Shown: positions 1 through 10,261 of the stretch, one piece after another
Numbering within the stretch: the first letter of the stretch is position 1
Layout of the letters: every line of letters starts with the position of its first letter
Translations under genes and position numbers: made by a program
The notes under the pieces: generated by a model
Told to the model about the DNA's origin: nothing
Database searches by the model: none
Seen by the model: the letters and a program-made list of their open reading frames with translations, nothing else
DNA from: Spirogloea muscicola
Taxonomy: Eukaryota; Streptophyta; Zygnematophyceae; Spirogloeales; Spirogloeaceae
DNA length: 15,491 nucleotides
Assembly: GCA_009602725.1 (NCBI GenBank)
Contig: WELB01000047.1
Span: forward strand, 491,731-507,221
Direction: 5' to 3'

Positions 1-667
1 GGCGGCGGCGCCGCCGCCGCCGCCGACGACGCCGCCGCCGACGCCGCAGGACAGCATGGAGGTGAGGCTGCCGCCGGAGGGCTCGGCGACGGCCGCCCGT
101 CTCCAACCGGCGAGCTGACGCGCGCTTTGGCGGTGGCTCTCAGGTCGACGACGCCGCCGCATATGACGACGGCGCCGCCGGCGGCAGTGACGGCTTCGGC
201 GACGGCGACGGCGACGGCGACGGCCATGGCCATGGCCGGGAAGGAGGCTCGGAGCCGGCCCCTGCAGCCCCTGCTGAGGACGCTGACGCTGACGGTGAGG
301 CCGCCACTGTAAGAGTGCAACAAATGGCAGCCAGGATCGGCTCTCGGCTAAGCCACCGCTGGCGGCAAACCGGCGTTCGGGGCCCTCGGCTCACATTTCC
401 GCGCTGCTGGCCGCCGCAGCGAGCGCCGCCGTCGCGGACGGCCTTGCGGCGATGGACCTCAAGAGGGACGGCGACCTGGGCGCGGCTCGTCGCGAAGCGG
501 AGCCCGCTGGGGCAGGTCGGGCTGACCTCTCAGCAGCCAGCGGCTGCCAATTGCAGTGCTTAAGTGCCAATTACCGGTGCTTGCCCACCTGCCAGGGGCC
601 GGCTGCTGATGGCCCTAAAACCCTGACCCTAAACATAAAGTCCACGCCGAAACTCGGGCGCATGCAG
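1..667 (+). other. Tentative N-terminal exons of eRF3 (low complexity)
   Basis: The region is GC-rich and partly open in coding-like frames. One consistent chain is: exon to 61 (Gly/Ala/Asp-rich, donor GTGAGG at 62), exon 115-308 (contains a [13 protein letters not shown] stretch, donor GTAAGA at 309), exon 353-515 (contains [20 protein letters not shown], donor GTCGGG at 516), then an acceptor ATGCAG at 667 joining the secure P-loop exon in the right phase. Two of the implied introns are only 53 and 44 bp, so alternatives such as acceptor 640 or a start at the ATG at 452 are possible. eRF3 N-terminal extensions are variable and low in complexity in many eukaryotes. I do not see a clear PABP-binding PAM2 motif. 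Confidence 0.4.
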
Positions 668-3600
668 CCGCGCAGGAGCACCCGGAAGACGACTTCAAGG
701 CGTCACCTCCGGTGCCGGCGGCCAAGGTGGAGCCGGCCGGGGCCGCTGACGAGGACGACGACGTGGAGCACGCCAACATCGTGTTCATTGGCCATGTCGG
801 TGAGCAGCGCTCCCTGTTGCCTCCCTCCTCCGTCCTCCCGGAAGAGGGAGAGGGTGTAACGAAGGCAAACATGAAGTTGCACGGAGCTGGAAACGGAGTT
901 CCCTCCCACCTCCTCTCTCTGCCTGTCTCCGGCTTTTTCACTCTCTCCTCCCTCTCTCTCTGCCCTCCCCTTCTTCTTGTTCTCCTGTTTTGCAGCTTTC
1001 CTCCTGCACTTGGTCTTCTTGGCGAGGTCGCTTTTGCCTTTGTTACAACCTCACTCCAAGTCGTGCTGCCGCTGTCTGGCGTCTGCTGTGGCGGTGGCAC
1101 AGACGCCGGCAAGTCGACCATTGGCGGGCAAATTCTGTACCTCAGTGACATGGTGGACGAGCGCACAATCCAGAAGTATGAGCGCGAGGCCAAGGACAAG
1201 AACCGCGAGAGTTGGTGAGCCAGCGTCACCGGCATGCCTCCAGGACAAAGACACTGCCGACTCATGTGCGGCGGTGCAGTGTTTCCCAAGCAACTGCTGC
1301 AGCGGCCATACGTCTCCTGTGTCCCCTCTCCTCACTCCCCCCCCTCTTCTCTCTCCGTGCTTCCTCTTCCTTCTGCTCCCTCCTCTTCTTGCCCTGCTAC
1401 GATAGGTACATGGCATATATCATGGACACCAATGAGGAGGAGCGGTCTAAGGGCATCACCGTGGAGGTCGGGCGCGCGCACTTCCGCACCGCCGCCCGGC
1501 GCTACACCATCCTTGACTGCCCCGTGAGTAGCGCGCCAGCCCTCCCTGCCAGCGGTGTATCTTTTGGCCACAGCCGCTGCAGCCACCTTCGGTTATGTGG
1601 CGTGGTCTCTCTCTCTCTCCCCCTCCCTCCCTCCCTCCCTCCCTCCCTCCCTCTTTGTCTCTCTCTCTGTCTGTCTGTGGCTCTGACCGTAAGCTGACCT
1701 CTCTTACTGGCTCACACCTCCCTCCGTCCTCCTTCCTCCTCCCTCCCATGACCCCCCTCCACTCTCCTTGCTCCACTCTCATGCTCCCGTTTCTTTACTC
1801 CCTCCCTTTTGCTGCATTGCGGCGCTGGCAGGGACACAAGAACTATGTGCCGAACATGATCAGCGGCGCGTCGCAGGCCGACGTCGGCGTCCTGGTCAGG
1901 CTCTCAGACACTTGGCCAAGGGCCTCCACCAGCTGCTTGTCCTTCGGTTGCATTGGACTATCACCATCTTTGACAAAGAGCTGGCATTGTGAGCTGACAA
2001 CTGCCAACGGATGGGCGGAGGGACGACTCAGGTGATCGCGGCACGGCGGGGAGAATTCGAGACTGGGTTCGAGCGCGGCGGGCAGACGCGCGAGCACGCG
2101 CAGCTCGCCAAGACGCTCGGCGTCTCCAAGCTCGTCGTCGTTGTGAACAAGATGGACGATGCGTCTGTGGAGTGGAGCAAGGAGAGGTAGGGCTCTAACT
2201 GTTCCATGCATCCAATTTGTGGGCCACCTCATCACCCCTACACACTTCTACTTGGAGATATGGGATCTGAGACCCATCGGTGGGTTTTGCAGATTCGACG
2301 AGATTGTTGGCGGCATGACGCCCTTCCTCAAGTCGTGTGGGTACAATCTGAAGAAGGGTAAGGTGAAACCTTTGTGAAAGAGACACGAGAGGAGAGGAGG
2401 GAGCCAGGACGGGAAGCAGAGACAGGAGGGAGGGAGGGAGGGAGGGAGGGACGGCCAGCTGCAGAGCATGGGGAGGAAGAGGGTGGGAGACAGGAGAGGA
2501 GAGAGGGAAGCCTGGGGAAAGGGGAGTGATCATAGAGGGTTAGGTGCAGGGGGGGTAAAGTGGAATACAGTGAGGGCTCATTTAACACTAGTTTAAGCCT
2601 AACGCCCCCTTTAGACCTGCACTTGATGCACTCACTTGCATTGTGCCGTCGCTCTCACAGATGTGCAATTTCTGCCAACTTCGGTACTAAAACCCTAAAC
2701 TCATAATTTAACTCATAACTCATAACTCATAACTCATAATCTAAAAACCCTACCCTGATCCCTAACCCCCTATTAGACCTGCGATTGATGTACTCACTGA
2801 GCATTGTGCCGTCGCTCTCACAGATGTGCAATTTCTGCCGATCTCCGGACTGCTGGGCCACAACATGCAGGAGCGGGTGCCGGCGGAGGTGTGCGCCTGG
2901 TGGGACGGCCCGTACTTCTTCGAGGCGCTCGACGGCCTGGAGCTGCCGCACCGCGACTTGCGGGGGCCCTTCCGCATGCCGCTCATTGACAAGTACCGCG
3001 ACATGGGCACTGTGGTGATGGGCAAGATCGAGAGCGGCTCCGTGCGGCGCGGCGACTCGCTCATGATCATGCCCAACAAGGTCTGCTGGACATTCATGCT
3101 CCGAGTGGAAGGGCTAGGAGGTGAAGCTCACCAGTTGATTTACGCTCACCTACCATGACATGAACATCTGTGTTATATTGGGTATTGATGCACTATGATG
3201 CCATTGCAGTCGCATGTCAAAGTGGTGACCATCTTCCGAGACAACGATGAGGTGGAGTATGCCAAGCCCGGAGAGAACCTGCGGATACGCATTTCCGGCG
3301 TGGAGGAGGAGGACATCTCCGCCGGCTTTGTGCTTTCCAGCATCCGTGAGGCCGCAAGCCTCTGTTGTCCCAGTGAAGCTGGCAATTCATTGTGGAATTG
3401 GTCAGAAGGCACACAGCTTGTCAGCTTGAGCTACTTGCGAGTTTTACGATGGACGAGTTTGCTACCTGTCAAATAATAATACTATCAGTATGCCTACAAC
3501 CTTAGTATATGTTGATACAGTTGCTCTTACATTATCATATGTCTTTGGAATACTTTGTACTTGGGTACATTTGTACGACACACTCAGAGATTTTTGAGTG

Positions 3601-5110
3601 TATATGATGTATTAGGGTCAAGTGCCTACGGGATGTGGTTATAAGACAAGGGTGTATGTCTAGGTGCTGGAATAAATTCCTAAGTAGGAACTGGTAAGGG
3701 ATCTGGGGTGGGATGTTGTGGAATTTTTACCATGTCAGCAAGCATGGTATCATTGTCATATTGTGACTAAGCAAGCAGGCCTATGGTGACTCAAACATAT
3801 GCAAGTCCTGTTCTGTTTGCAGGAAGACCAATTTGCTCAACCACTGAATTTAATGCGCAACTCCAGATTCTGGAGCTGCTTGATCATAAAGTAAAGTCAG
3901 AGCTCCTTCAGAACGCCCTTGCTCATCTCCATCTATTGTAGTCCTCCTTCCACTGTGGCTATACCATCAAAACAGCTCAGGCCATATCTTTCGCATAGCT
4001 GTTATCTGCCTTTTGTGTGCCAGCACTCTTGCAAAGGCAGGCAAGGCTGCTGATGCAGGTGACCAAGCATGCTGAGGTGCTTCAGCTCTTCAACATTGGG
4101 CTCGTGTACTGTTTTCTCATAAGCTCATAAGCCTAGCTCTTGATGTGTAGGCCATTTTCACGGCTGGGTACAAAGCGGTGCTCCACGTGCACGCTGTCGT
4201 GGAGGAGTGCGAGATCATTGACCTTCTGCAGCAGATCGACCCAAAAACCAAGAAACCGATGAAGAAGAAGCCACTCTTTGTGAAGAGCAACGCTGTCATC
4301 ATGGCTCGCATCCAGGTACACCTGCTGTAGCAGTCAGTCTATCTGGCAAGATGTCCTTGCATCATACTTCTCTCTTCTTCAGATAAATGGTGCACACTTA
4401 TTCCCCTTTCTTGTCAAAAGTTTCTCTCACTAAGTCTCACTTACTTCAGTTAGGTGATCGTAATAATCTGACGACCACGCAAATCAGGATGCAGCATGAG
4501 AACAAGGCAGGCTCCTAGTCTATCTCATAGTATACCAGCCGCACGGCAGCAGGCTTGAGAGCTCGTAAGGTCTGAAAATTTTGGTCTGGTCTTGTGTAGA
4601 CCAATGGCACAATCTGCATAGAGGAGTTCAAGGACTTCCCTCAACTTGGGCGATTCACGTTGCGAGACGAAGGTGAGGCCTGAGCTTTCAGCATTGAGAT
4701 ACATTGTCTTTGTACTTCAGTGTGCTCATGCTGCCGACATTGCCTTGGCTGCCATGCCTTTAGTTGCAATTGTTAAAAAAGTGGCATGTCGTCTGAAGCT
4801 GATCTGTTCTCAGAGCTTGCTCTGAGCTTGACTGTCATGCTCGTGTATCAATGGAACATCTCCTTATAGTTGATTGAGTGGAGATTGGCTGGAGAGATGA
4901 AGACGGCTTTCACTGCATGAGCACTGTCTCTCCTGGCTACTGCCAGTCATTTTGGATGCAAGCAGCCACGTGGGGTTCGTGAGACTTGTGACTTGTGAAT
5001 TCACAAGTTTTCGCAAATGTTTATGTTTGGCTCTTTGCTGTGCTGCAGGGAAGACTGTCGCTATAGGCAAGGTTATGCAACTTATTGACCCCAGCGGCGG
5101 AACTGATTGA
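1..5110 (+). CDS. Eukaryotic peptide chain release factor GTP-binding subunit eRF3 (spliced; 5' end tentative)
   Basis: eRF3 is the cytosolic GTPase that partners eRF1 at stop codons and promotes peptide release. Supported exons: (about 668)-799, 1103-1214, 1406-1523, 1832-1894, 2032-2186, 2293-2357, 2824-3080, 3210-3345, 3823-3890, 4151-4315, 4600-4672 and 5049-5110, all with GT-AG borders and matching phases. Visible G motifs are G1 GHVDAGKST (split by an intron after GHV), G2 Thr in KGITVEVG, G3 DCPGH, G4 NKMD and G5 [19 protein letters not shown] and SKERFDEIV separate eRF3 from eEF1A and HBS1. Domains II and III follow: [40 protein letters not shown], then [20 protein letters not shown] near the C-terminus. 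The G3 motif has Cys where, from memory, plant eRF3 has Ala. Upstream of 668 the protein is Ala/Gly/Asp-rich and the exon choice is uncertain; it may begin before the window. Identity is very secure; the 5' boundary is not. Confidence 0.9.
613..636 (+). repeat. Telomere-like CCCTAAA motifs
   Basis: Two CCCTAAA units flank a degenerate ACCCTG unit, probably inside the intron before the P-loop exon of eRF3. The array is too short for a functional telomere. It also resembles the plant telo-box (AAACCCTA), an element known from translation-related plant genes. Confidence 0.6.
1606..1656 (+). repeat. Polypyrimidine tract with (CCCT)n inside an eRF3 intron
   Basis: A CT-dinucleotide stretch is followed by about eight or nine CCCT units in intron 1524-1831. 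The complementary strand has runs of GGG separated by single A and could form G-quadruplexes. Most eRF3 introns here are pyrimidine-rich in the sense strand, so this is an extreme form of the usual intron composition. Confidence 0.85.
2428..2450 (+). repeat. (GGGA)n tract, potential RNA/DNA G-quadruplex in an eRF3 intron
   Basis: Six GGG runs spaced by single A occur in the sense strand of intron 2358-2823, within a wider purine-rich block (about 2378-2520). This is the opposite strand bias from the pyrimidine-rich introns upstream, so the quadruplex would form in the pre-mRNA. Confidence 0.8.
2598..2850 (+). repeat. 90-bp direct duplication carrying a duplicated 3' splice site
   Basis: Copy A is 2598-2687 and copy B 2761-2850, offset exactly 163 bp with no gap and mostly identical. 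The shared core TTGTGCCGTCGCTCTCACAG followed by ATGTGCAATTTCTGCC is identical in both. Copy B contains the true acceptor at 2823 and the first bases of the next eRF3 exon, while copy A is a second, intronic version. Between them lie telomere-like motifs and a heptamer array. Confidence 0.9.
2688..2773 (+). repeat. Telomere-like motifs and AACTCAT heptamer array
   Basis: ACCCTAAA at 2692-2699 runs into one AACTCAT, a short AATTT interruption, and then four tandem AACTCAT heptamers, followed by AAAAACCCTACCCTGATCCC and CCTAACCCC. The 7-bp period equals that of the CCCTAAA telomere unit. The segment fills the space between the two copies of the direct duplication. Confidence 0.75.
4991..5008. 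repeat. Perfect 18-bp palindrome in the last eRF3 intron
   Basis: ACTTGTGAATTCACAAGT is its own reverse complement. It is preceded by another copy of ACTTGTG (4984-4990). It could be a dimeric protein-binding site or chance. A further hairpin-forming inverted repeat, CTCAGAGC/GCTCTGAG, lies at 4809-4826 in the same intron. Confidence 0.8.
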
Positions 5111-5406
5111 GGCCAGCTAGGCGTTTGAAACAAAGTTGTTGCACAGGCAACTAGCCACGTGCGTACTCTTCTAGCCCACTTCAGCCTGTCATCTTGTCAA
5201 CTTGAGAGGGGAGAGACTAAGAGGCACAGTGTCTACATGACATTGACTTGACAGAGACTTGCGATGGTCAATTTACTTAACCTCCTCTGTGAAGAGCTGT
5301 GTGCCAATCTCTTTCTCTTGGTCTAGGTACAGACGGTCTGCTGCTGCAGCACAATCTGGTTCGTGTATATTGTGGTCATAAGCAAGTTGGGGTCCGGCTT
5401 GTGGCA

Positions 5407-5411
5407 TGTAA
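5407..5411 (+). terminator. Candidate polyadenylation signal TGTAA of eRF3
   Basis: TGTAA occurs about 300 bp after the eRF3 stop codon on the coding strand. TGTAA is the characteristic poly(A) signal of chlorophyte nuclear genes. A five-base match can occur by chance, so support is modest. Confidence 0.4.
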
Positions 5412-5844
5412 AGCAAACTCACTCTAAGTGATTGGGTCACGTTGCAGGCCTTGATGTCCTTCTGGAGACTCTAGCGTTGGGGACCGCTGGAGCAGCCAAC
5501 GGAGCTCATGCGGTGCTTGTGATCAACTCTGAGATGACATTTTGATCAGACACAACCAGTCTATTTGCACTCCCTTGTTGCACAATATCGTCTCTGGGGT
5601 CTGGATTTCTATGTCGGGGGGGGGGCAAGGGGGGGGAGAAGGTGCAACAGTTTCCTGCTTTGGTTGCTCCTGCTGTTGCTCTTGTCTGTTTTGATCAACC
5701 GTCTTAGCTCCTCCTATCCACTCAGAGTCCTCCGTTGAGCCTTTGCCCTTATCCAGAGGACCAGCAGACCGCCCTCGTCTCAATGGTACAGATGCAGATC
5801 CGCTGATGGTAACACACAGAGGTTAGAGTGGTAGCACACAGTCC

Positions 5845-5957
5845 AGAGTAGAACCAAGCTCTGCCTGGCACAGAGGCCGGGCTAGCATCGACCCCGACTG
5901 GCCGCACGCAGAGCCCAGACTAGCACAGGCTCCACCTGGCCGCACACAGAGCCATAC
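5845..5957. repeat. Degenerate minisatellite, three units of about 38 bp
   Basis: Units at about 5845-5880, 5881-5919 and 5920-5957 share the pattern CTAGCA, a short variable part, CTGGCCGCAC and CAGAGCC. The last two are the most similar. They give a spurious minus-strand reading frame of 81 codons that I do not regard as a gene. Confidence 0.6.
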
Positions 5958-6696
5958 CCTTAGTGGGGGGCAGTCATAGCTATGGCACACAGAGCAGCGC
6001 GATCGCCATAGCAAATAGACCAAGATGCCGGGAATGACTTCTACAGAGAGGCTCCCACAGCCCAACAACCCGAGTTAGATGGCCGTCCCAATCCAACCTG
6101 CTGGTTCACTGTATCACTACGTTTAACACAGAGAAGGGTTGGTTGGATGTGTCACTACTGTGCACAAGTTGAGGTAGACACTCAGCTTTCATCTGTATGG
6201 AAACTGATTTGAAAAGCTTTGCATTAACAGGAAGGGTCATTTTGCTCCTTGACACATCAACTGCGGATAACTTCTGCACTCTGCACAAGGCACGGGGATG
6301 GCACATTGACACAATCTCTATCAAGATGGCGCTGGATGTCATTGTTGAGTAGTACTGCTTGCCAGGAATTTGTAGGAATTTGTATGATTGAAGCTTTCTC
6401 GTGGATTTTCAAGTCCCTCAAAAAGTTCTAGCCAATTGCTGGTGGAGCAATAGAATACAAATCAACAAGGGTCAAATCACCAATGGCGATAAACAATGTG
6501 CCGTGCCGTCCAGTAGAGGAGAAGTCAAACCACTACGCAACTCCTACCTTGTCTTGTGGTCATTCTACAAGCCCATGGTTGCCTGCATCTAATCCTCATC
6601 CAAGACAAAAACCACCGACCCTTAAATACAAGATAAGTACAACAGAGCCAGTCAACAAACCACACCCTGCTATTTTGCACTGATGCACAAACAGCT

Positions 6697-9633
6697 TCAC
6701 TTCTTCGAGTGCCTTGCCAATCTACTGACGGCTTGCTCCTGCAAGCTTTCCTGCTTGCCCTCAACCCGCCGCATGCCTATGTTGATAGTCACCATGCAGT
6801 ACAGAGCATGGGTGACGATCGGGGCCAACAAGTTGCCACACTGCAACCACAGAACCCAATTTCCCAACACCTCAAATATGATGGCCACATGGAGACAACC
6901 TCCCTACTTCTTTGCACACATTTGAGATGACTCTTACAGCATGCAATGACCTGAACTACCATGCACTAGGAATAATAAACGTAGCAACAGAGGTCAAGCT
7001 AGGTAAAGGATGAGTACCCGCAACCATTCAAAGCCCAAGTAAAATGACAGAAGGGATTCCAGCAGGGGGCTATATATCTTCTTCAGTTGCTGACGCTCAT
7101 GCCAAGCTGCAAAACAGAAGCTTCATGGCTCAATTGCAAGGAAAAACCTTGGACCAGGTTCCACTATCCAAGCTGTCAACTATGGACGCCTATCTCTCCT
7201 AGTCTAGCTGCATGTGACACTTCTACTGTTATCAATACTATATTTCTGTGGAACACCTCTTCAACAGCATGTTCTACTGCCTCAAGCATAACGCTAAGAG
7301 CGATCAACACGCTAGATGCATTGTGCACTGGCTGTGAAGCCAGCAACATACCTTCCAATTTGCGCTTCATCTCCCAGCGGTTATTGTTTTTGGCACTTAC
7401 AACATACTGCGGATCTGCCATCCAGCAACATCTCCACAAGTTTATCAATCAGCTGACGGCCGCAACACTTGCATATTGATGGCTTGAATTTGTCAGTATG
7501 CTCAAAGAGCAGTAAAGTGAGCAGGATCACAAGTCATGCAGTACCTTTAGGTGTGCAGAGGATGTAGAAGGTGGAACCAGTTACTGCAGCCGTCAAGACG
7601 CATGCCATGACTTGAGCACACGGCGAGAACACTGGCACAACCCCCGTCTGCAAAAGCGCACATGCGTCTCAGAGACTGCCAATATCACAATAAAGCGCAG
7701 TCTCCAGAGCATCCAACATAAAAGCTGACCGCAAGTCATGTACTTCATTGTAGCGCAATCTCAGAAAGCAACAAGTTCCACTGACAGTCCTTCTGCACTT
7801 CATGTTCGATCCTATCTACACGTGCATATTAAGCTGCAAGACACAGCAATGCTCACCAGTGCTGCAATGCCGTAAGTGGTAGCACTTACGCCTCGTCCAC
7901 TGAGCTGAAGAGCATGGGCTAACCCTCCCTGTAAAACAGATTAGATAGGTTCCTTAAATGTTAGTTCCCACTCTAAATCCTATTTGCAAAGCAATAAGGA
8001 GAAGCTTAAAAAGCTCAGGAAGGTCTCAGCTGATTGCATCTGCACGTGACTCCTTCATTGATTCAAAAGGCTATGCAGCAATTTCCATAATCCTAGACCT
8101 GACATGCTGTGTCTGACTTGACTACTTCGCACCTGTACAGCTGAACGGAAGAAAAGCTCTTCAGCAATTGCTCCACTGATGCCAACAAGCGCAAATTGCC
8201 AAGTCCTTAGACCAACAAAGTAGTCTAGGATCTCCTCATCCTCTGCATCTCTGATGGCTTTGGCAGGAAGCCAGCTTTCAACCACCGTATCCTGCACATA
8301 CATGCAGAAGAAAGTGCAACCAGTAAGCTAAAGATTCATTGCACAGTAGCATTCAAGAAATTTCGAATTGTAGTAATCTAGACAGCAACTTCATGTCTCA
8401 GTTTCTGTAATCCGGGCACTTCATCTGATTGTCAAGGATCAAATCCCACAAGTTTACCTGCTGCAGAGTAAGAGAGCCAATGATGGGGGGCAGCGAGCAC
8501 AGAATGCCCAGGAAGAAGTCGTCGGGGCTGCAACGGAAGCCCCCCAAGAAATCCACCCCGGACAAGGAACAAATTGCATAGCCCATCGTGGCCAAGCCCC
8601 CGTACATTGCTGCAGCAAAAAATCAGCAAAACGCATCGCATATCAATTGGATTGCAATGATGTAGGGAGAGTGACAAGCTTGCATTAGCGTGTGTTTGTG
8701 CCTTATATCGAAGTGGCATTGCCCAATTGCCGCTCTTTGCTACAGAGCTTGCATTGCTTTAGACCCTCAGAAATGCTCTGGATTCCCTCACTTGATCATG
8801 GCTAAAAGATAAATGGAGAGGCGGCTAATTGTAAGTGATGCTTGAATCTGCAACGGGTAGCTTCAGGATCCAGGCAGAGTTGAATGCTCACCAACACTGG
8901 TGGCAGCCCGCATAGCCATGCCTAAGTTGGCCTCGGAGCTGCCAGCCAAGTCCGCGTGCTGTAGGTGTTGCAAGTCATGGATGATATGCTCTCCTGGACC
9001 CTGCTTCATACAAGCACAAAAGAGATGGTGAGAAACAGAGACTAGTGCTCCGGCTCAACTGCAGTCCAATGCAACTACAACATACAAGGTGTAGATCCAA
9101 GGACTGCCATGGATAAATGTGTGCAGGTAACTCATTATTGCCCCTGGAAATTATGCGCTTAAGTGACCATCCTAGTTGTAGCAAAATGCTCAATAACATC
9201 GTCGCAGACTATTGACTGCTCCAAAGACAGCCCTCCACAAGACGTCGGCTCGTCACTTGCTGCGTTACTAAGTGATGCCTACCAGCGAGAAAGCCCCCAG
9301 CTGCTTCGGCCTGCGACTCTCCTCTGACCTCTGCGTCTTCACGTCCTGGTCCCTACCGTCGCCATCCCGCAGCGAGCTGCTGGCTCGCCCTGGCTGCGCC
9401 CTACCGCACAGGCCACGTTGGCCAAGGCCGCTGGAAGCATGCCTTGCCACAAACGTCGGGCGAACGTGACTGCCCTGAGCGGCGAAGCCCCAATAGTGGG
9501 AGCTGTAGCTGCAGCTGGCCGTGCTGAAGAGCCGGCTCGACAGGCCCGGGAGGCCTTCTATCTGCGCCGCTGTGCCAACGTCCAGCGCCGCCGACGAGCT
9601 CGAAGCCATCGCCGCTGCCACGATTCGCTCCAT
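6697..9633 (-). CDS. CPBP-family (CAAX-like) intramembrane protease, plastid-type
   Basis: This spliced gene encodes about 413 residues. Exons (descending) are 9633-9283, 9000-8892, 8609-8458, 8291-8133, 7928-7857, 7647-7545, 7414-7352, 7106-7018 and 6840-6697, all GT-AG and phase-consistent. The ATG at 9633 directly follows an in-frame TAA. Residues 1 to about 70 are rich in Ala/Ser with few acidic residues, as in plastid (or mitochondrial) transit peptides. The CPBP signature EExxxR is at 248-253 (EELFFR) in a hydrophobic segment; a His lies in GGLAHAL (262) and another in LLAPIVTHALY (377). Blocks such as TPKDPQYVV and KKIYSPLLESLLSFYLGFEW match, from memory, a plant chloroplast CPBP subgroup. 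Several membrane segments are visible, for example in residues 155-204 and 240-257 and in the last exon. CPBP proteins are metal-dependent or glutamate intramembrane peptidases; the substrate is unknown. Family is secure; targeting and activity are inferred. Confidence 0.9.
7871..7890. other. Perfect 8-bp inverted repeat inside a CPBP exon, overlapping a cryptic 5' splice motif
   Basis: CGTAAGTG, loop GTAG, CACTTACG. On the coding (minus) strand the first arm contains GTAAGT, a near-ideal donor, within exon 7928-7857. The reading frame used here passes through it (GVSATTYG). Confidence 0.7.
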
Positions 9634-9799
9634 TTAAGCCGGACCGCCGCCAAGCCTGCCTTCAGCCCTGCGCGGCCTAAAGCCACGCCACTACCATCGT
9701 CGCAACGGCGGACCAGGCCACTCTAGCGTCGCGGGTCCTGGATTCTCCAGCGAGGCCAGCGAAATCGGCGAGAAGTAACCCGGGAATCCTGCGTCGGGT

Positions 9800-9831
<32 letters not shown>

Positions 9832-9832
9832 A
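9800..9832. repeat. CCG trinucleotide tract
   Basis: About ten uninterrupted GCC/CCG triplets in the divergent promoter region. A related imperfect (GCC)n plus GAC tract occurs at 9926-9962 and at the left edge of the window. Confidence 0.85.
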
Positions 9833-10261
9833 GCCCGCAGAGGCGCCGCCGAGCCTGAGGCCTGAGCCGCGCAACAGCCGCCGCAGAATCCGCCTCAAAC
9901 TTTGCCGCAATCTCCGCCGCAGACTCTCCGCCGCCGCCGACGACGCCGCCGCCGCCACCGCCGTCTGGTCACCTGGCCACTGGGGGGGGGGGACGAGGAC
10001 AAGCCCCTCACCACGTGGCTCTCTTGGCCCCGTCGGATTTGGAGCGACCGCTCAGTGCCGGAGATCGCCCCTGCCCCGGGTCCTCGGATCGTGTCCGGCG
10101 CGCGCATTGGCCTGCCCGGATCTCGACCGGATGTCCTCTGCGGGGCCGCGCGCCCGGCCCCGGCCCGTAGGCACGCCCCCCTCGAGCTGACCCGCAGAGG
10201 ACTCAAGTGCCACCGTCAGGTGCGGCCAGGCCGCCCGTCACCGTGGTCCCGTCACCGGCTT

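Larger units (their letters stand above)
5111..6696. other. Convergent intergenic spacer (3' UTRs of eRF3 and the CPBP protease)
   Basis: No convincing gene is visible in this 1.6-kb stretch. It holds the eRF3 3' UTR, long G runs near 5611-5637, a degenerate minisatellite at 5845-5957, and a short direct repeat AGGAATTTGT near 6363-6384. Open frames of 60-90 codons here have no family features and lack the G/C third-position bias of the real exons. Confidence 0.7.

Noticed and set aside
3346-3822. An intronic C/D-box snoRNA in eRF3 (TGATGT near 3605)
   Set aside because: No proper RTGATGA box with a paired CTGA and terminal stem was found; introns of translation genes often host snoRNAs, but not visibly here.
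5523-5783. Minus-strand open frame with Gln- and Pro-rich segments, 86 codons
   Set aside because: It sits on G-homopolymer and low-complexity sequence in the spacer and shows no family features.
7087-7479. Plus-strand open frame of 130 codons
   Set aside because: It is antisense to two conserved CPBP exons, has no domain-like pattern, and lacks the G/C third-position bias of real genes here.
7445-7482. Possible last CPBP exon giving INMQVLRPSAD and a stop
   Set aside because: It is splice-compatible, but the longer model restores several conserved C-terminal blocks of the family.
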